The notes under the pieces: generated by a model
What the model saw: only the letters and a program-made list of their open reading frames with translations
What the model was told of the DNA's origin: nothing
Databases searched by the model: none
Shown here: piece by piece, positions 21,929-33,500 of the stretch
Numbering within the stretch: the stretch's first letter is position 1
How the letters are laid out: every line of letters begins with the position of its first letter
Source: Humulus lupulus
Lineage: Eukaryota; Streptophyta; Magnoliopsida; Rosales; Cannabaceae
DNA: 64,000 nucleotides
Assembly (NCBI RefSeq): GCF_963169125.1
Contig: NC_084798.1
Coordinates: 104,983,970 to 105,047,969 of the forward strand
Reading direction: 5' to 3'
Translations under genes and position numbers: made by a program

Positions 21929-22679
21929 TGTTTACCGAGTTTTTCGGAAACGAATACAAATAAAATAATAAAAAGATAAGAACTGTAGAAGTGCAGAAAT
22001 ATAAATAGACAAATAGGTTTTTTACGTGGTTCAGGCGTTAACGAGCCCTAGTCCACGAGTCGATGTTATTATACTTGTAGAGAATTACAGTAAAATGGCT
22101 GGTGTACAAGAACCTCACAAACTCACAGTGTTTCTCTCGAGTTCTCTAGAAGAAGACGAAGCTAGAGAGATTTTGGCAGAGTTCTTCCTATGTCATCTCT
22201 TCTTTTTTTTCTCTCCTATTGCAAAATGAGGAGGTCTTTATAGCTAGAGTTTTGGATTAGGGTTTTACTCTGCCCCCATGAGTCTTAATTACACCAGCCA
22301 TAAATAGGGGATACAATTACCGTAGTCTCCTGGCTACCAGGTTCTATGTGGGTATATTTACATGAAAGTATGGGGAATGTAAAAAGGCAGCTGTCTTTTC
22401 CAGGCTGTCAGCGGAACAGTAGGCGAGAAGGTACTTTTAGGCGTGCTGGGATGTGTGCGGCCTCGACCTGTCGGGCGTGTCAGGCGGGATCCTGTGTCAG
22501 GTGAGTATCATTCCAACTATGCCTCCTCCATGACTTGACCGCTTGGTCTTCTTCCGTGCGAGGCACGGAACTGTATCCGCGAAGATACAGAGTATTTGTC
22601 TATTTATATTTCTGCACTTCTACAGTTCTTATCTTTTTATTATTTTATTTGTATTCGTTTCCGAAAAACTCGGTAAACA
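21929..22679. mobile_element. Left composite LTR (U5 ends in inverted repeat)
   Basis: 21929-22015 and 22593-22679 are perfect 87-bp inverted repeats (TGTTTACCGAGTTTTTCGGA ... and its complement). The right copy is the normal U5 end before the primer-binding site. From 21929 to about 22588 the sequence is the reverse complement of an LTR, including a minus-strand TATA box and the hairpin TTCCGTGCGAGGCACGGAA (22552-22570). The junction near 22583-22592 lies beside a CTGTATC/GATACAG microhairpin. Confidence 0.85.
22236..22242 (-). promoter_or_regulatory. TATA box of the inverted LTR segment
   Basis: The minus strand reads AGCTATAAAGACC. In the restored LTR order this would lie upstream of the U5 part. 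In the present arrangement it points leftward, out of the element and towards the captured UPS fragment. Confidence 0.55.
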
Positions 22680-22682
22680 TTT

Positions 22683-22701
22683 TGGTGCTTTCATTGAGAG
22701 C
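22683..22701 (+). promoter_or_regulatory. Primer-binding site
   Basis: TGGTGCTTTCATTGAGAGC starts 4 bases after the LTR end. The same 19 bases (one mismatch in one case) follow two other Tat LTRs here, at 63348 and, on the minus strand, 46262-46244. It is not the initiator-Met tRNA complement common in other LTR elements. I cannot name the tRNA. Confidence 0.7.
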
Positions 22702-22744
22702 TGTAGGGAGTTGTTAGTCAGCTCTTTTTCTGCGTACTGAAAAG

Positions 22745-23718
22745 ATGGTGACTACGAGAAAATCCGCGGTTGACAAGAATGCTAGGGTCAACCCCGATAC
22801 TATGATGGAAGATGCGGTACAAAACGAACCCTCGGCAGCCCAGACCGAAGGAGAAAGTACCCACGACTCGGACTACCAAGGTGAAGACCCGACATCCCGC
22901 CAGGATCGGGTCAGTACTGAAGATACGACATACTTAGAAAACGAAGAAGAGTATGTCCGAGACAGTTACTACAAAGACGGCTACTACTACGAGAAGGATC
23001 CAGAACTGGTCCAAGTAGCCAAAGAACTGGTGGCCACTAAGGCCAAGCTCGCTGAGCAGGAGCGCGTCTCCGGAAAAATGCAGCGCATGATGGAGCGCCT
23101 CCAAAGTAAGTTCGGAGATCTAGGCGACTCGGACGAGGACGCCTCTGTTTTAGGTGGTGCTGATGCCACCATGCCGGATCCCGCCGCTGCTGGACCATCC
23201 AAAGCCGCCCCTAACAAGGGCAAAGAAAAAGTTGGGGAGCCTGTGCGCACTAACGCCCCTGCACCTCCTAAAGGCGTGAATCAACAGGCCGATTGCCCCC
23301 CCCCCCTCGCGCGCAGAAGGCCTCTGGCGCTTCTAAGCCCAGACGTCCTTCAGCCCCAAGGGGGCACTCTGTGCCTAAAGGGCCTGGTGCTAAGGCACCC
23401 AGGCCTAGGGGAAGGAACAACCGCCCCAGTGATTCCATCAACCAGGACGGTCGGGCTGCGGACACGCACTCCGAAGATTGCTGGTCCACGGTGGACCTAA
23501 GGAAAAGATTGGAGGCCAAGTACAAAAAGGCCAAAGGAGAAAAGGCCCGGCCTCGCGGAGATGACCTGCGAAATCATCTCAACGACAAGCTCCGGGGACG
23601 TGACCTCCCGGAGAGCGATACAAAGAGGCTCGAGGAACAGATCGCTGCCTTGACCAAGCTGGTCCGGAAGCAAAGTGGGGCCCTGTCAGACTCTGAGGAA
23701 GAAGACCCGGAACCATGA
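22745..23718 (+). pseudogene. gag: Tat gag, N-terminal region
   Basis: The ATG at 22745 opens MVTTRKSAVDKNARVNPDTM, matching the start style of other Tat gags here (MVVTRSM.. at 46200). It encodes an acidic, Pro/Ala/Lys-rich region with a coiled-coil stretch (LVATKAKLAEQERVSGKMQR). A run of 11 C at 23296-23306 marks the switch from frame 2 to frame 1; the protein continues as [16 protein letters not shown]. The frame-1 part runs to a TGA at 23716-23718, after which the same frame reads on into the gag core. The C-run suggests slippage; whether biological or assembly error cannot be told from sequence. Confidence 0.8.
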
Positions 23719-25180
23719 ATTCGGAGGATCGCGGAAACGCCCCTCCCGGAGAACTTCAAAATGCCTCACATAGAATTATATGAGGGGAGGACAGACCAGC
23801 GCACCCATCTAGCTAAATACAACAAGATGATGCAAGTGGCGCGCGTCAGTGAGGATGCCAAATGCATGTGCTTCTCACTCACCCTTACCAAGTCCGCGGA
23901 AGACTGGTGGAAAAAATTAGCTCCCGGATCCATCCACAGTTGGAAGGAGCTACAGTCTGCATTCAGGAGGCAGTTCATTGCTGCCCGGGACCACGACATG
24001 GAGGTTGGTTCCTTAACCAACATCAAGCAGCTACCCAATGAGAGCCTCAAAGCTTTCATTCAAAGAATGATGGAAGCTGCTGCTAAGACCAAGGTCAGCG
24101 ATGACATGAAGCTGATCGCCCTTCAATCGGGGCTTGCCGTCGGCTCCCTGCTATGGGGAGAAATGCAAAGGAGGCGAGCAGAAACTCTGTCCAAATTCAT
24201 ATCAAAAGCTCAAGGAATCATCAACCTTGAAGATGCCTACCAACAGGCCTTTGGAGTTCCCCCAGCTCCGACGACCTCCGTGACTGCACCGAGCTTTGCT
24301 TTGCAAGCTCCCGTGCCAGCCCTCACGCTTCCAGGAGCCCAGGTCACTCCAAGCGTGTATGGACCTTCCGCGTCTGCTCAGACGCCGAGTCAAACCCATT
24401 TCTCTGGGTACGGAGCTGTACCAACCGGATGTAGTATCGCTCCCAGCCTGTCGCAACCGCAAGCGGAAGGCCCAGAACAAAATCTGAGCCAATCGCGGAA
24501 TAAACGAGGCGGAAGAAACTCCAACCGGGGGGACCATTCAAAGAAACCCCGGAAGAACTATGAGCCCAAGTTCACGGAGTACACCAGTTTGATAGACTCG
24601 CGAGAGAACGTCTATCGGGCGACCTGTAATATGGCCAACTACCGGAAGCCCCCGAAAGTGTCTCACGGAGGAAGGCGTCCGCGAGACTCCAATAAGAGGT
24701 GTGAGTTCCACGGAGACGTGGGGCACACCACAAACGAATGCCTTCAGCTGAAGGATGAGATCGAGTCCCTGGCAAGAACGGGACACCTCGGTCAATGGGT
24801 GAGGATACCCATAATCTATCCCGGACAGGGAGTAGTTCACGGAGCTGCGTACTCTCCGGGACAGAGGGGGACCGCTAGCGCTCCTGGAGCCGGTCACCCC
24901 CAAGCTCCTGGATCTCAGTTCCCAGCACTTCCTGCTCCGACCTCTCCGGCACCCATTGCCATGTTGACTCCAGGACCCAGAAAACCTTATCCGCCTAGCC
25001 TTGCTCCGCCACCCGTTGACGGACACGTGGTCACCATTTCCGGAGGACCGCACCTTGCCGGAAGCTCCCGCAACTCCCAGAAAAGGTACTTGAGGGAGTT
25101 AGAACACACCGGGGAGATGTGCGCCTTGGTTCAGTCACCTGCTCAGCGTCCCCGATTGATGGATCTTCCCATCACCTTCA
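23719..25180 (+). pseudogene. gag: Tat gag, capsid core and zinc-finger-like region
   Basis: Frame 1 encodes the retrotransposon gag domain: [60 protein letters not shown] and [15 protein letters not shown] (about 23761-24080). A Pro/Ala/Gln-rich linker follows, then [14 protein letters not shown] (about 24699-24742), a CX..H..H..C motif in place of a standard zinc knuckle. The GGPHLAGSS block near 25045 precedes protease, as in the remnant at 2-229. The frame stays open from 23719 through RT to 26667, which indicates a single Gag-Pol frame. Confidence 0.93.
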
Positions 25181-25640
25181 CGGAAGATGACGCCCGACAT
25201 GTGCATTTCCCCCACAACGATCCCCTCGTCGTGGAAGCCCAGATCGCCAATAAGAAGGTGTCACAGATCCTAGTCGATAATGGAAGCTCCGTCAACATCC
25301 TCTTCAAAGCTGCCTTCCACGCGATCGGATTAACCGAGACAGATCTGATCCCATGCCCCATCCAGCTTCAGTGGTTCAATGGGGATGCACTCATGCCCTT
25401 AGGAAAAATTCAACTTCCAGTCACCCTCAGAGGAGACAGCGACGCTTGTGCCTTCAAGCACTGCACATTCGTGGTGGTCGACTGCCCCACGGCGTATAAT
25501 GCCATCCTAGGCCGATCGGTCCTAATCGATGTTGGGGCCATAACCTCGATACGCCACTTATGCTTGAAGTTTCCATGCGACAACGGGCGCATCAGCACTC
25601 TCCGGGGAGACCAACGAAGTGCACGAAGCTGTTATAACGT
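25181..25640 (+). pseudogene. pol: Tat aspartic protease
   Basis: The active site [13 protein letters not shown] lies at about 25267-25305. DNGSS in place of DSGAS/DTGAT is the usual Tat form. The second part has [18 protein letters not shown], the conserved ILGR end of the fold. In frame with gag and RT. This module itself shows no stop. Confidence 0.92.
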
Positions 25641-26763
25641 CTCCGTCCGATCCGTCTACACGGTCCAGGAGGCGATTGTTGCCACACCTTTGGCAGAGGA
25701 TTTACCAGAGACTGGGGGTGCCCAAGGGGCATACGTTGATGAACTCGACCCTAGAGTGGGGGTCGAGAGGGCGATAGAGCCGATGGAGAAAGTCGAAGAG
25801 GTGATCCTCAACTTGGAAGATCCCACCAAAGTCATTCAGGTGGGGAAAAACCTTCCATCGGCCATTCGAGAAAAGATCGTGGCCACTGTGAAGAATAATC
25901 AGGATATCCTGGCATGGTGCCACGCTGATATGACGGGGATTAATCCTAATGTTGCGTGCCACACACTCAACATAGACCCATCTGCAACTCCAGTTCGCCA
26001 AAAGAGGAGGCCGTTAGACCCAGTAAGGGCCGAAGCAGTCAAAGCTGAAGTGGACAAGCTGATGTCCATAGGCTTTCTCCAGGAGTCACTCTATCCCGTG
26101 TGGTTGGCCAACCCGGTTCTGGTCCCAAAACCCGATGGATCCTGGAGAATGTGTATTGACTTCACGGACCTGAACAAAGCCTGCCCAAAAGACTGTTTCC
26201 CTCTTCCTCGAATCGATCAGATGGTAGACGCTACTTCCGGGTATGAACTCTTATCCTTCATGGATGCATACTCCGGATACAACCAGATCAAGATGCATGT
26301 CGCGGACCAGGTACACACCAGCTTCCTCACGGACAAGGGTGTCTACTGTTACGTGGTCATGCCATTCAGTTTGAAGAATGCTGGGGCGACATACCAGCGT
26401 CTAGTAAACAAGATGTTCAAGGATCAGCTGGGGAGGAACATGGAGGTGTATGTAGACGATATGTTGGTGAAATCCAAGACCTCCGGGGACCACAGTGACG
26501 ACCTTGAGGAGGCTTTCGCCGTGATCCGAAAGTACGGAATGAAACTGAATCTGAAGAAATGTACTTTCGGGGTCTCGTCTGGGAAGTTCCTCGGTTTCAT
26601 TGTCAGCTCCCGCGGAGTGGAGGCCAACCCTGAGAAAATTAAAGCGTTCATAGATATGCCTTCTCCCTGAAAGCATAAGGATGTCCAAAGCGTTACCGGA
26701 AGGATAGCTGCTCTCAGCCGCTTCGTATCTAAGGCCACTGACAAATGTGTCCCCTTCTTCAAT
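25641..26763 (+). pseudogene. pol: Tat reverse transcriptase
   Basis: Motifs in order: [71 protein letters not shown], and the catalytic box [13 protein letters not shown] (about 26440-26472), then [22 protein letters not shown] keeps both aspartates. A TGA at 26668-26670 follows DMPSP. Relatives carry Arg there, so CGA to TGA. The frame then continues through a thumb-like GRIAALSRFVSKATDKC. Confidence 0.94.
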
Positions 26764-27690
26764 GTGTTGCGAGGAAACAAGAGGTTCGAGTGGACCCCCG
26801 AATGCGAAGCAGCCTTCCAACACCTCAAGGAACATCTAACTCGAGCTCCCATTCTATCCAAACCTGTCGAAGGAGAGGCGTTGTTCTTGTACTTAGCTGT
26901 GACAAAGCATGCCGTAAGTGCCACTCTCGTCCGGGAAGACGGCCATCTCCAACTCCCTGTGTATTATGTGAGCAAGAGGTTACTGGACGCCGAGTCCAGA
27001 TATACAATGATCGAAAAACTCTCCCTCTGCTTGCTAATCGCTTCGCGGAAGCTAAGGCCCTATTTCCAAGCGCACACCATTAGAGTACTCACCAACCACC
27101 CTCTCCGGCAAGTCCTGCAGAAGCCTGAGTCTTCTGGCAGATTACTTAAATGGGCCATGGAACTGAGCCAGTTTGACATCCACTACCAGCCACGTGTTTC
27201 CATAAAAGGTCAAGCTCTCGCGAACTTTATTGTGGAATGCTCAGGAATGAATGACCTCCCGGAAGATCCTGTCCCGGAACTTCCCACATGGAAAGTCTAT
27301 GTAGACGGAGCCTCAAATGAAAAAGGAGCTGGAGCAGGGGTTATCCTAATTTCTCCCCAAGGACATCAGCTCCAGAGCGCCATCCATTTCGCGTTCCCAG
27401 CATCCAACAACGAGGCAGAACACAAAGCCATGCTAGCTGGATTACAACTGGCCAGAGAAGTCGGAGCCCAAAAAATCGAAGTATACAGCGACTCCCTACT
27501 TGTGGTAAACCAAATATCCGGAGAATACCAGACGAAAGGCGAAAAAATGGTTGCTTACGTGTCTCTCTCCCGCGGCCTCCTGTAGCATTTCAAAGGCTAC
27601 CAAATCCGCCAGGTCCCCCGGGACCAGAATTCACTCGCGGACACACTGGCCAAGCTTGCAACAGACCCGGAGATTGAACAATATGGCCTA
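26764..27690 (+). pseudogene. pol: Tat RNase H plus second (aRNH-type) RNase H
   Basis: The first RNase H region has LFLYLAVTKHAVSATLVRE, YYVSKRLLDAESRYTMIEKL and LKWAMELSQFDIHYQPR. A second RNase H follows: KVYVDGASNEKGAGAGVIL (first Asp), NNEAEHKAMLAGLQLA (Glu) and KIEVYSDSLLVVNQI (Asp), with a final ADTLAKLA Asp block after a stop. A second, archaeal-type RNase H between RNase H and integrase is a known trait of the Tat/Ogre lineage. TAG at 27583-27585 replaces Gln (CAG to TAG) before HFKGYQIRQV. The frame is unchanged on both sides. Confidence 0.92.
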
Positions 27691-29001
27691 GTGCCCATCG
27701 GGCACTTAGAAGCACCTAGTACTGAGACACAGAGGGTAAATGCCATCATCGACCATTCCCATTCCTGGATAGGACCCATCCTCAGATTTCTCACCACCAG
27801 AGAGCTCCCCACTGATAAAGCTGACGCAAGAAAGCTCCAATATCAAGCTCCCAGATACGTGGTTATGGATGGAAAGCTTTACCGCAGGGGGTTGTCCATA
27901 CCCTTCCTTTGGAGTGTTGCCGGAACCGAAATCAGCACCATCATCCATGAGATTCACGGAGGCTACTGTGGCAACCATACCTCCGGGCTGAGCCTCTCCA
28001 AAAAGAACCTTCGTCAAGGATACTTCTGGCCCACCATGAAGAAGGATTGTGTGGATTATGTCAGAAAATGTGAGCAGTGCCAGAGGTACGCCAAGGTTCT
28101 GCGAGCGCCGCCTACAGAAATTACCTTAATGACCAGCCCCTGGCCGTTCGCCGTTTGGGGCATTGACCTAGTAGGTTCCCTTCCAACTAGAAAGGGTGGA
28201 GTGAAGTATGCCATAGTCGCGGTAGACTACTTCACCAAATGGGCTGAAGCTGAACCTATGAACACGATCACGTCTAAGAAAGCACTGGACTTTGTCATCA
28301 AGATTATAGTGTGTCGTTTTAGGCTTCCACATAAAATTGTGTCCGACAACGGGAAGCAATTTGATAGTGAACATTTCACAAACTTCTGTGCTTCGCATGG
28401 AATCATCAAAAGCTTTTCCGCAGTCGCCAGACCTCAAGCCAATGGGCAAGTGGAGGCAGTGAACAAAATTTTAAAGACCACGTTGAAGAAAAAACTCCAA
28501 GCATGCAAGGCTCACTAGCCGGAAGAGCTCCCACGAGTACTTTGGGCCTATCGCACAACAGAGAGAACTTCGACAGGGCACACACCTTACTCCATGACCT
28601 TCGGTTGCGAGGCCGTCATCCGAGTAGAAACTATGATCACCTCTCACAGGCAGGACACCTACGACCCTACCCAGAACCACGCCCTTCTCCAGGAGTCCCT
28701 GGACATGATCGAAGAGCTCCAGGAGCAGTAACAGGTTCAACTCAAAATGTACCAAGGCAAGATAGCCCGACACTTCAACTCAAGAGTCAAGAGCCGTACA
28801 TTCGAAGTTGGGGACCTTGTCCTACGGAGAGTATTTCCTGCAACGCAGGATCCGGGAGTGGGAGTCCTCGGACCCAACTAGGAAGGCCCCTATGAAGTCC
28901 AAGAAAAAGTGGGCCATGGGACGTATCACTTAAAGAGACTCGACGGATCTAAAGTCCCGCGCGCCTGGAACGCGGAGCACCTCCACCGTTACTATCATTA
29001 A
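27691..29001 (+). pseudogene. pol: Tat integrase
   Basis: The zinc-binding region is HEIHGGYCGNHTS then YFWPTMKKDCVDYVRKCEQC (HHCC). The core follows: WGIDLVGSLP (first Asp), HKIVSDNGKQFDSEHF (second Asp) and ARPQANGQVEAVNKILK (Glu). TAG at 28516-28518 stands for Trp of a HWPEELP-type motif. After it the same frame gives VLWAYRTTERTSTGHTPYSM and the C-terminal region, with TAA at 28729-28731 (Gln) and TAG at 28879-28881 (Trp). It ends naturally with NAEHLHRYYH and TAA at 28999-29001. No chromodomain is present, as expected for Tat. Confidence 0.94.
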
Positions 29002-29499
29002 GCCCCGGACTATCTAGTCGAAAGTCCTTGGTGGACGTAGCAAAAATGTAAAATATGGAGATAGTCCTCCCAGCTGTAAAACACATGCCTAACAGGCTAA
29101 TTTAATAAAACACGGAGAGTTTCACTCCGCTTTTACTGCATTTTTTATCCCTTTGTTCCAAGCTGCGTTTTAACAAGTGACCACGCGGTCCGGAGACGTC
29201 CGGACCCCACGCTCACTTGGGGGGGTATACATGGCTAAGGCATAGCCATAAGCCCCTTGAACAAAACATAAAGCATTGTGTTTGAAATTTTTAAAATTGA
29301 TTAAGCTTAGGTTGATTTGTTGCCATGAACATATTTGCATTACGTGTCATGTGTGCATTATGTGGTTATGTGAAAATTGCCATGAAAATATCTGCCATTA
29401 TGCATCATGAAAATTATCTCCTGTGTAGCCCAGCGATGAACAAGACTGGAGGTTGGGGCACATTCAGAGAGCCATGCCGAAACACCCCCAACTTCCTGA
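29002..29499 (+). other. Noncoding region after Tat pol
   Basis: No coding sequence. It includes GC-rich 29180-29235 with a G-run (CACTTGGGGGGGTATACATG near 29215) that resembles a second polypurine tract, but no LTR start follows. 29236-29499 is AT-rich. Confidence 0.5.
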
Positions 29500-29524
29500 C
29501 AAGTCCTTCGCAGAATACTACGCG

Positions 29525-29965
29525 TCCACTGAAAGCTTTGCTTCGCAAGCTTCAGCTCCGGGTCTCATAAAGTAATGCATGACAAGATCCGCGACTGCTG
29601 AGAGCTTTACTTCGCAAGCTCCAGCTCCGGGTCCCGCAAGGCGAAAGATGGCAAGATCCGCGACCGCTGAAAGCTTTGCTTCGCAGGCTTTAGCTCCGGG
29701 TCTCACAAAAAAAAATGCATGGCGAGCTACTCGACCACTGCAAACTTCGCTTCGCAAGCTTCAGCTCTGGGAGCAAATATAATCGATCCCCCAATTACAG
29801 CAGGCCTTGCTTCGCAAAGCCCCTGCTCCAGGATTGCACATGGTAGGCGTGACGATTTCCTCGACCGCAACGAACTTTGCCTCGTAAGGCTTCATGCCAA
29901 GTCCCTGAAGTCGGCCACCGTGAGGTCCGCAACGACAGTTAGTTTTGCTTCGCAAAGATCTAGCC
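29525..29965 (+). repeat. Tandem repeat, unit about 69 bp
   Basis: CTTCGCAAGCT and close variants recur at 29541, 29610, 29679, 29750, 29810 and 29947, with a weaker copy near 29877. Flanking blocks GATCCGCGAC.GCTGA.AGCTTT and AGCTCCGGGTC repeat with them. The first three intervals are 69, 69 and 71 bp; later units are diverged. The array lies between pol and the antisense gene. Confidence 0.85.
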
Positions 29966-30513
29966 CTAAGTCTAGCAACGCGCACCAAAAGAACTCCCGT
30001 TCCGGCACCATCCCGCGGAATCGTATTAAGTGTTGGCCTCGTAAGCTTTGTAAAGATCACGATGGGAAGATGCAACGGGTCTCCTTAGCCATCCCAGCGA
30101 ACGGTATAACTACAAGTCCCGGGATTGGCTATTTACCTTAGGAAAGCTGAGTACGATGAAAGAGGGAGTCTGGTCGTTGGAACCAGGAACCCTCCGTAAC
30201 CTAGAAACTACGTGGGAAAAGACATAAGCCGTTGGAGCTTTAAGTTAGAAATGCATAGGTTCTGGCCGTTGGAACCTAAACCTCATGCGCCCCTACAGCA
30301 ATTTCTATCGTATAAAAGTCTCTACCCTAAGCACAAAATTAAACAAGGAACTCAGCAGGAAAGGAAAGAAGAAGTCTACAATTATGACAATGAAGGCCCT
30401 GCGGACCGGACATCTGTAATTCCCGCAATTAAAAAAAAAAGAGTACAGGGAGCTTCGCCCCAAAGGAAAATAAAGAAAAAAAAAATTATTATTACACAAA
30501 GAATAAGACCCCT

Positions 30514-33500
30514 TCAAGCACTGGGGGTGGCAGCGGCTTCCACGACCGGGGTCTCGGAGATAGCGATTTCAACTGGGGCTGGCGGAGTCAGCTCATTGGA
30601 AGATGGAACGTCATCAATGGCAAGTTCAGAGGTCCCCGCCTCTTCGGGATCTTCTGCCTCAGGGACTCCAGCAGGCTCGTCGATGTTATAAGTCTGGACG
30701 TACACCTCTGGGCTTTGATCCCACGCCTGTATCTTTTCCCTCATGGCGGCAGCGTCCTCTCCCAGGTAGCCTACTACCTCCGGGTTTATTTTCCAAAGTT
30801 GGTGCATGAGGACCACGCGAGATAGATTAATCATTTTATTCAGCACCACCTCGGCATCTTCCTTCTCCTTCAAGTGCTCTGCCTCAGAGGTCGCCAGCTT
30901 TGCCTCCGCGACAGCCAATTGAGCCCTCAGTTTTTCCAGCTCGGCCTTGGATGCATCCCGCTCTCCCTTAAGGGAATCAATCTCCTTGCGTTGCACCTTA
31001 TTTTTATCCAGCAAGGATTGCTTCTCAGTCACATGTCCCCTAATAGTGAATTACAAAGCTCCAATCTGTTTATCCTTCTCAGCGAGTCCCAACTCCTGCA
31101 TAGACGCGAGATCCTTGCTCCTCTTGTGATCTTGCTCCTCCTCGTACAGATTATTCTAAAGAATGGCGTATTCCTCGTTCTGCTTAAGGAGGAGATTGTT
31201 TTTCAATTGCAAGCGGGCATCCAGGGTGTCCTTCTCCCCCCTGGCCTGGGATAGCTCTTCCTGGAGCTTGGAGTTCTTGGCCTTCAAGTCATCCGACCGC
31301 TACTTGAACTCATTCTCCGCGCTGGCCCGGTACTCTTGATATTTGGCAAGATATTTCTTGTCCGCCTCTTCTTCAGCCGTGCGCCGGGCCTGGTTAATCT
31401 TCTCCACAGCCTCCCCCTTTATGCTCTCGACCTGTTGAGTCAGTTTCTGCTTCTCCGCCTCCAAGGCCTGGCGAGCCACCTGGCTCTCCTCCAGCTGAAC
31501 CAGAACTGCACCCACCTCCCGGAACGAGCGTTCCGCGATGAGAGAGGCCTGCGAGGAAAGACAACAGAATGAGTTAAGCAGAACCAAATGTACTAAGACA
31601 ATTGATCTCAGAACATAACAACTGACAGCTTACCCCAGAAAGTTGCTGCTTTACGGCATGTGTCAGCAACAGCGGGTCCTTACTGCTACTGATGGCCCAT
31701 TTCTCAGAATTGAGCTCGCACAAGCTCAGGGCCATGTCCTCCATCATCTCCGCTCCGAACGGCGCCAATGCACGTCCGAGCCTAGGCACCAGCCTCTTCT
31801 CCAAGGCTGGGCCATCCAAAACCGCTCCAGCCGGGTGAAGGGATCTCACCCCCTCTGCCAGCTCAGCTCTCTTCACGGTAGACAGGTTGTCTGCCCTTCC
31901 CTGAGTAACAGCCTTCTCGGCCTCCAACCGCCTCTTCAAAAAATTATCAGCCCATCTTACACCCTCCAGGAGGGCAGCGGGGAAACGGGTTGGTTTCTGA
32001 GGGAAGTGGAACTTCAGGCCAGGCTGAGGAAGGCTTGTTTGTTGAGAAAGTGGAAGAGAAGAAGAAGAAGGAGACCCCGAAAGGGTGGACTCCCTTTGGA
32101 CTGGAGGAGGAAGTAGATGGGGTATTAGGGACGGTAGCGAAGACACTACCGCCCCGGTTTGTTGTTGCTGCTGATGTTGCTGTTGCTTTTGCTGCTGCTG
32201 TGGCTGTGTAGATTGTCTTTGTGGTTGTTGTTGTTGTTGCTGTTGCTTTTGCTGTTGGAGTTGTGTTTGCTGCTGGGTGGTGGTAGTCTGGTGGGGACTG
32301 CGTGCAGCCCGGAGGTCTCCATCACCTCCGGGAGAAGAATGTCTAAGGCGTTTCTTCTTTTTGCCCTCAGCCTCTCCTCCGGGGCGCTTGCTCACCCCGG
32401 CCTTCTTCGCGGGGAACACAAGACCTTCCCCATCGCTGCTACTGCTCGAGACCACCATGTTCTCGGAAGGCCCCTTGACAGGAGGCTTCTCCACCACGGG
32501 CATGATTGACCTCTCCACCACCGGAGACCCTTGCGCCTCGCCACTTGTCTTCTTGGGTGTGGCAGATTTACCTCCCCTACCAGCTCCGGCCTTTCGTCTT
32601 TTCCCCTTGGATGGGTCTTGGCTGGTGGCGGCCTTCTTGATAAGTGAGGTAGATCTCCCCAACATCTTTGCTTCAGGATGTTCTGTAAGAAATGTACGAA
32701 GCAAGGTTAACCAATCGGCAAGTAATGTGAAAAAAGATAAGCAAAAAACAAAACAAGCAACAACATAAGACACAAACAAGTCCACCAGCAGGGAACAAGA
32801 AACAAAAAAGAAAAAAGTTTGAAAGGGACGACCATGCACGAGAAACGTGGATGGCCTTCCCCGAGCAAAACAAGACACCGCTTCCTGCTCCAGGAAGCTC
32901 CCGTACTCCTTGAAGTCTGGGAATGACATGCTGAGGGAAGAAGGATCAACAATGGTGACACCTTCTGGCAGACTACCGTCACTCAAACACCCGAGGAGCT
33001 CATCTACCCTATCGCAATATCTGTCAAAGGGTATCCTACGCGGATCTAGCCTAAGGAAGCGGGGATCGAACCCCACCTGAGAAGTCCGGGAAACCTCAGA
33101 CAGGCTGGGGGTGTGGATCAATCGAAAACTAGTCTTATCTCTCCCGGAGGTACCAGCTCCCGGAGTCCCTTCATTGGGATAAGCTGCAGCGTGGCGAGCC
33201 TCGATTTCTTCTTCCTCCGACTGGGGGTCAGGGAACCTCTCCTCCCAACTGGGGGATAAATTATTCTCGTCCTGGGCCACCTGGCAGATCACCTTGGATA
33301 GCTTCAGGGCAATCTGCTCCCGGACGTCAGCTGACACCTGACTTTGCCCCCTGCCACTCACTGGCTCAATATTTTGGAAAGAGGCAAGTAGCCTATACTC
33401 CCTCAAAGATTTAGTGGTCACAAGTCCTTCCACCTTCAGCTCTTCCTCCGAGAGCCCCTCGTAGAAGTTTGACCTCCTTATCATCTCCGCACAGCGAGGT

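Noticed and set aside
24538..25053. 171-codon minus-strand ORF opposite Tat gag
   Set aside because: Shadow of the GC-rich gag frame; the plus strand has clear domain matches.
29215..29235. G-run followed by GTATACATGG as a possible polypurine tract and LTR start
   Set aside because: No TG...CA LTR with matching partner starts there; the real PPT and LTR lie at 35501-35513.
32159..32509. Leu-rich plus-strand ORF (LLLLL stretches)
   Set aside because: It is the complement of the Gln-rich tract of the antisense gene.
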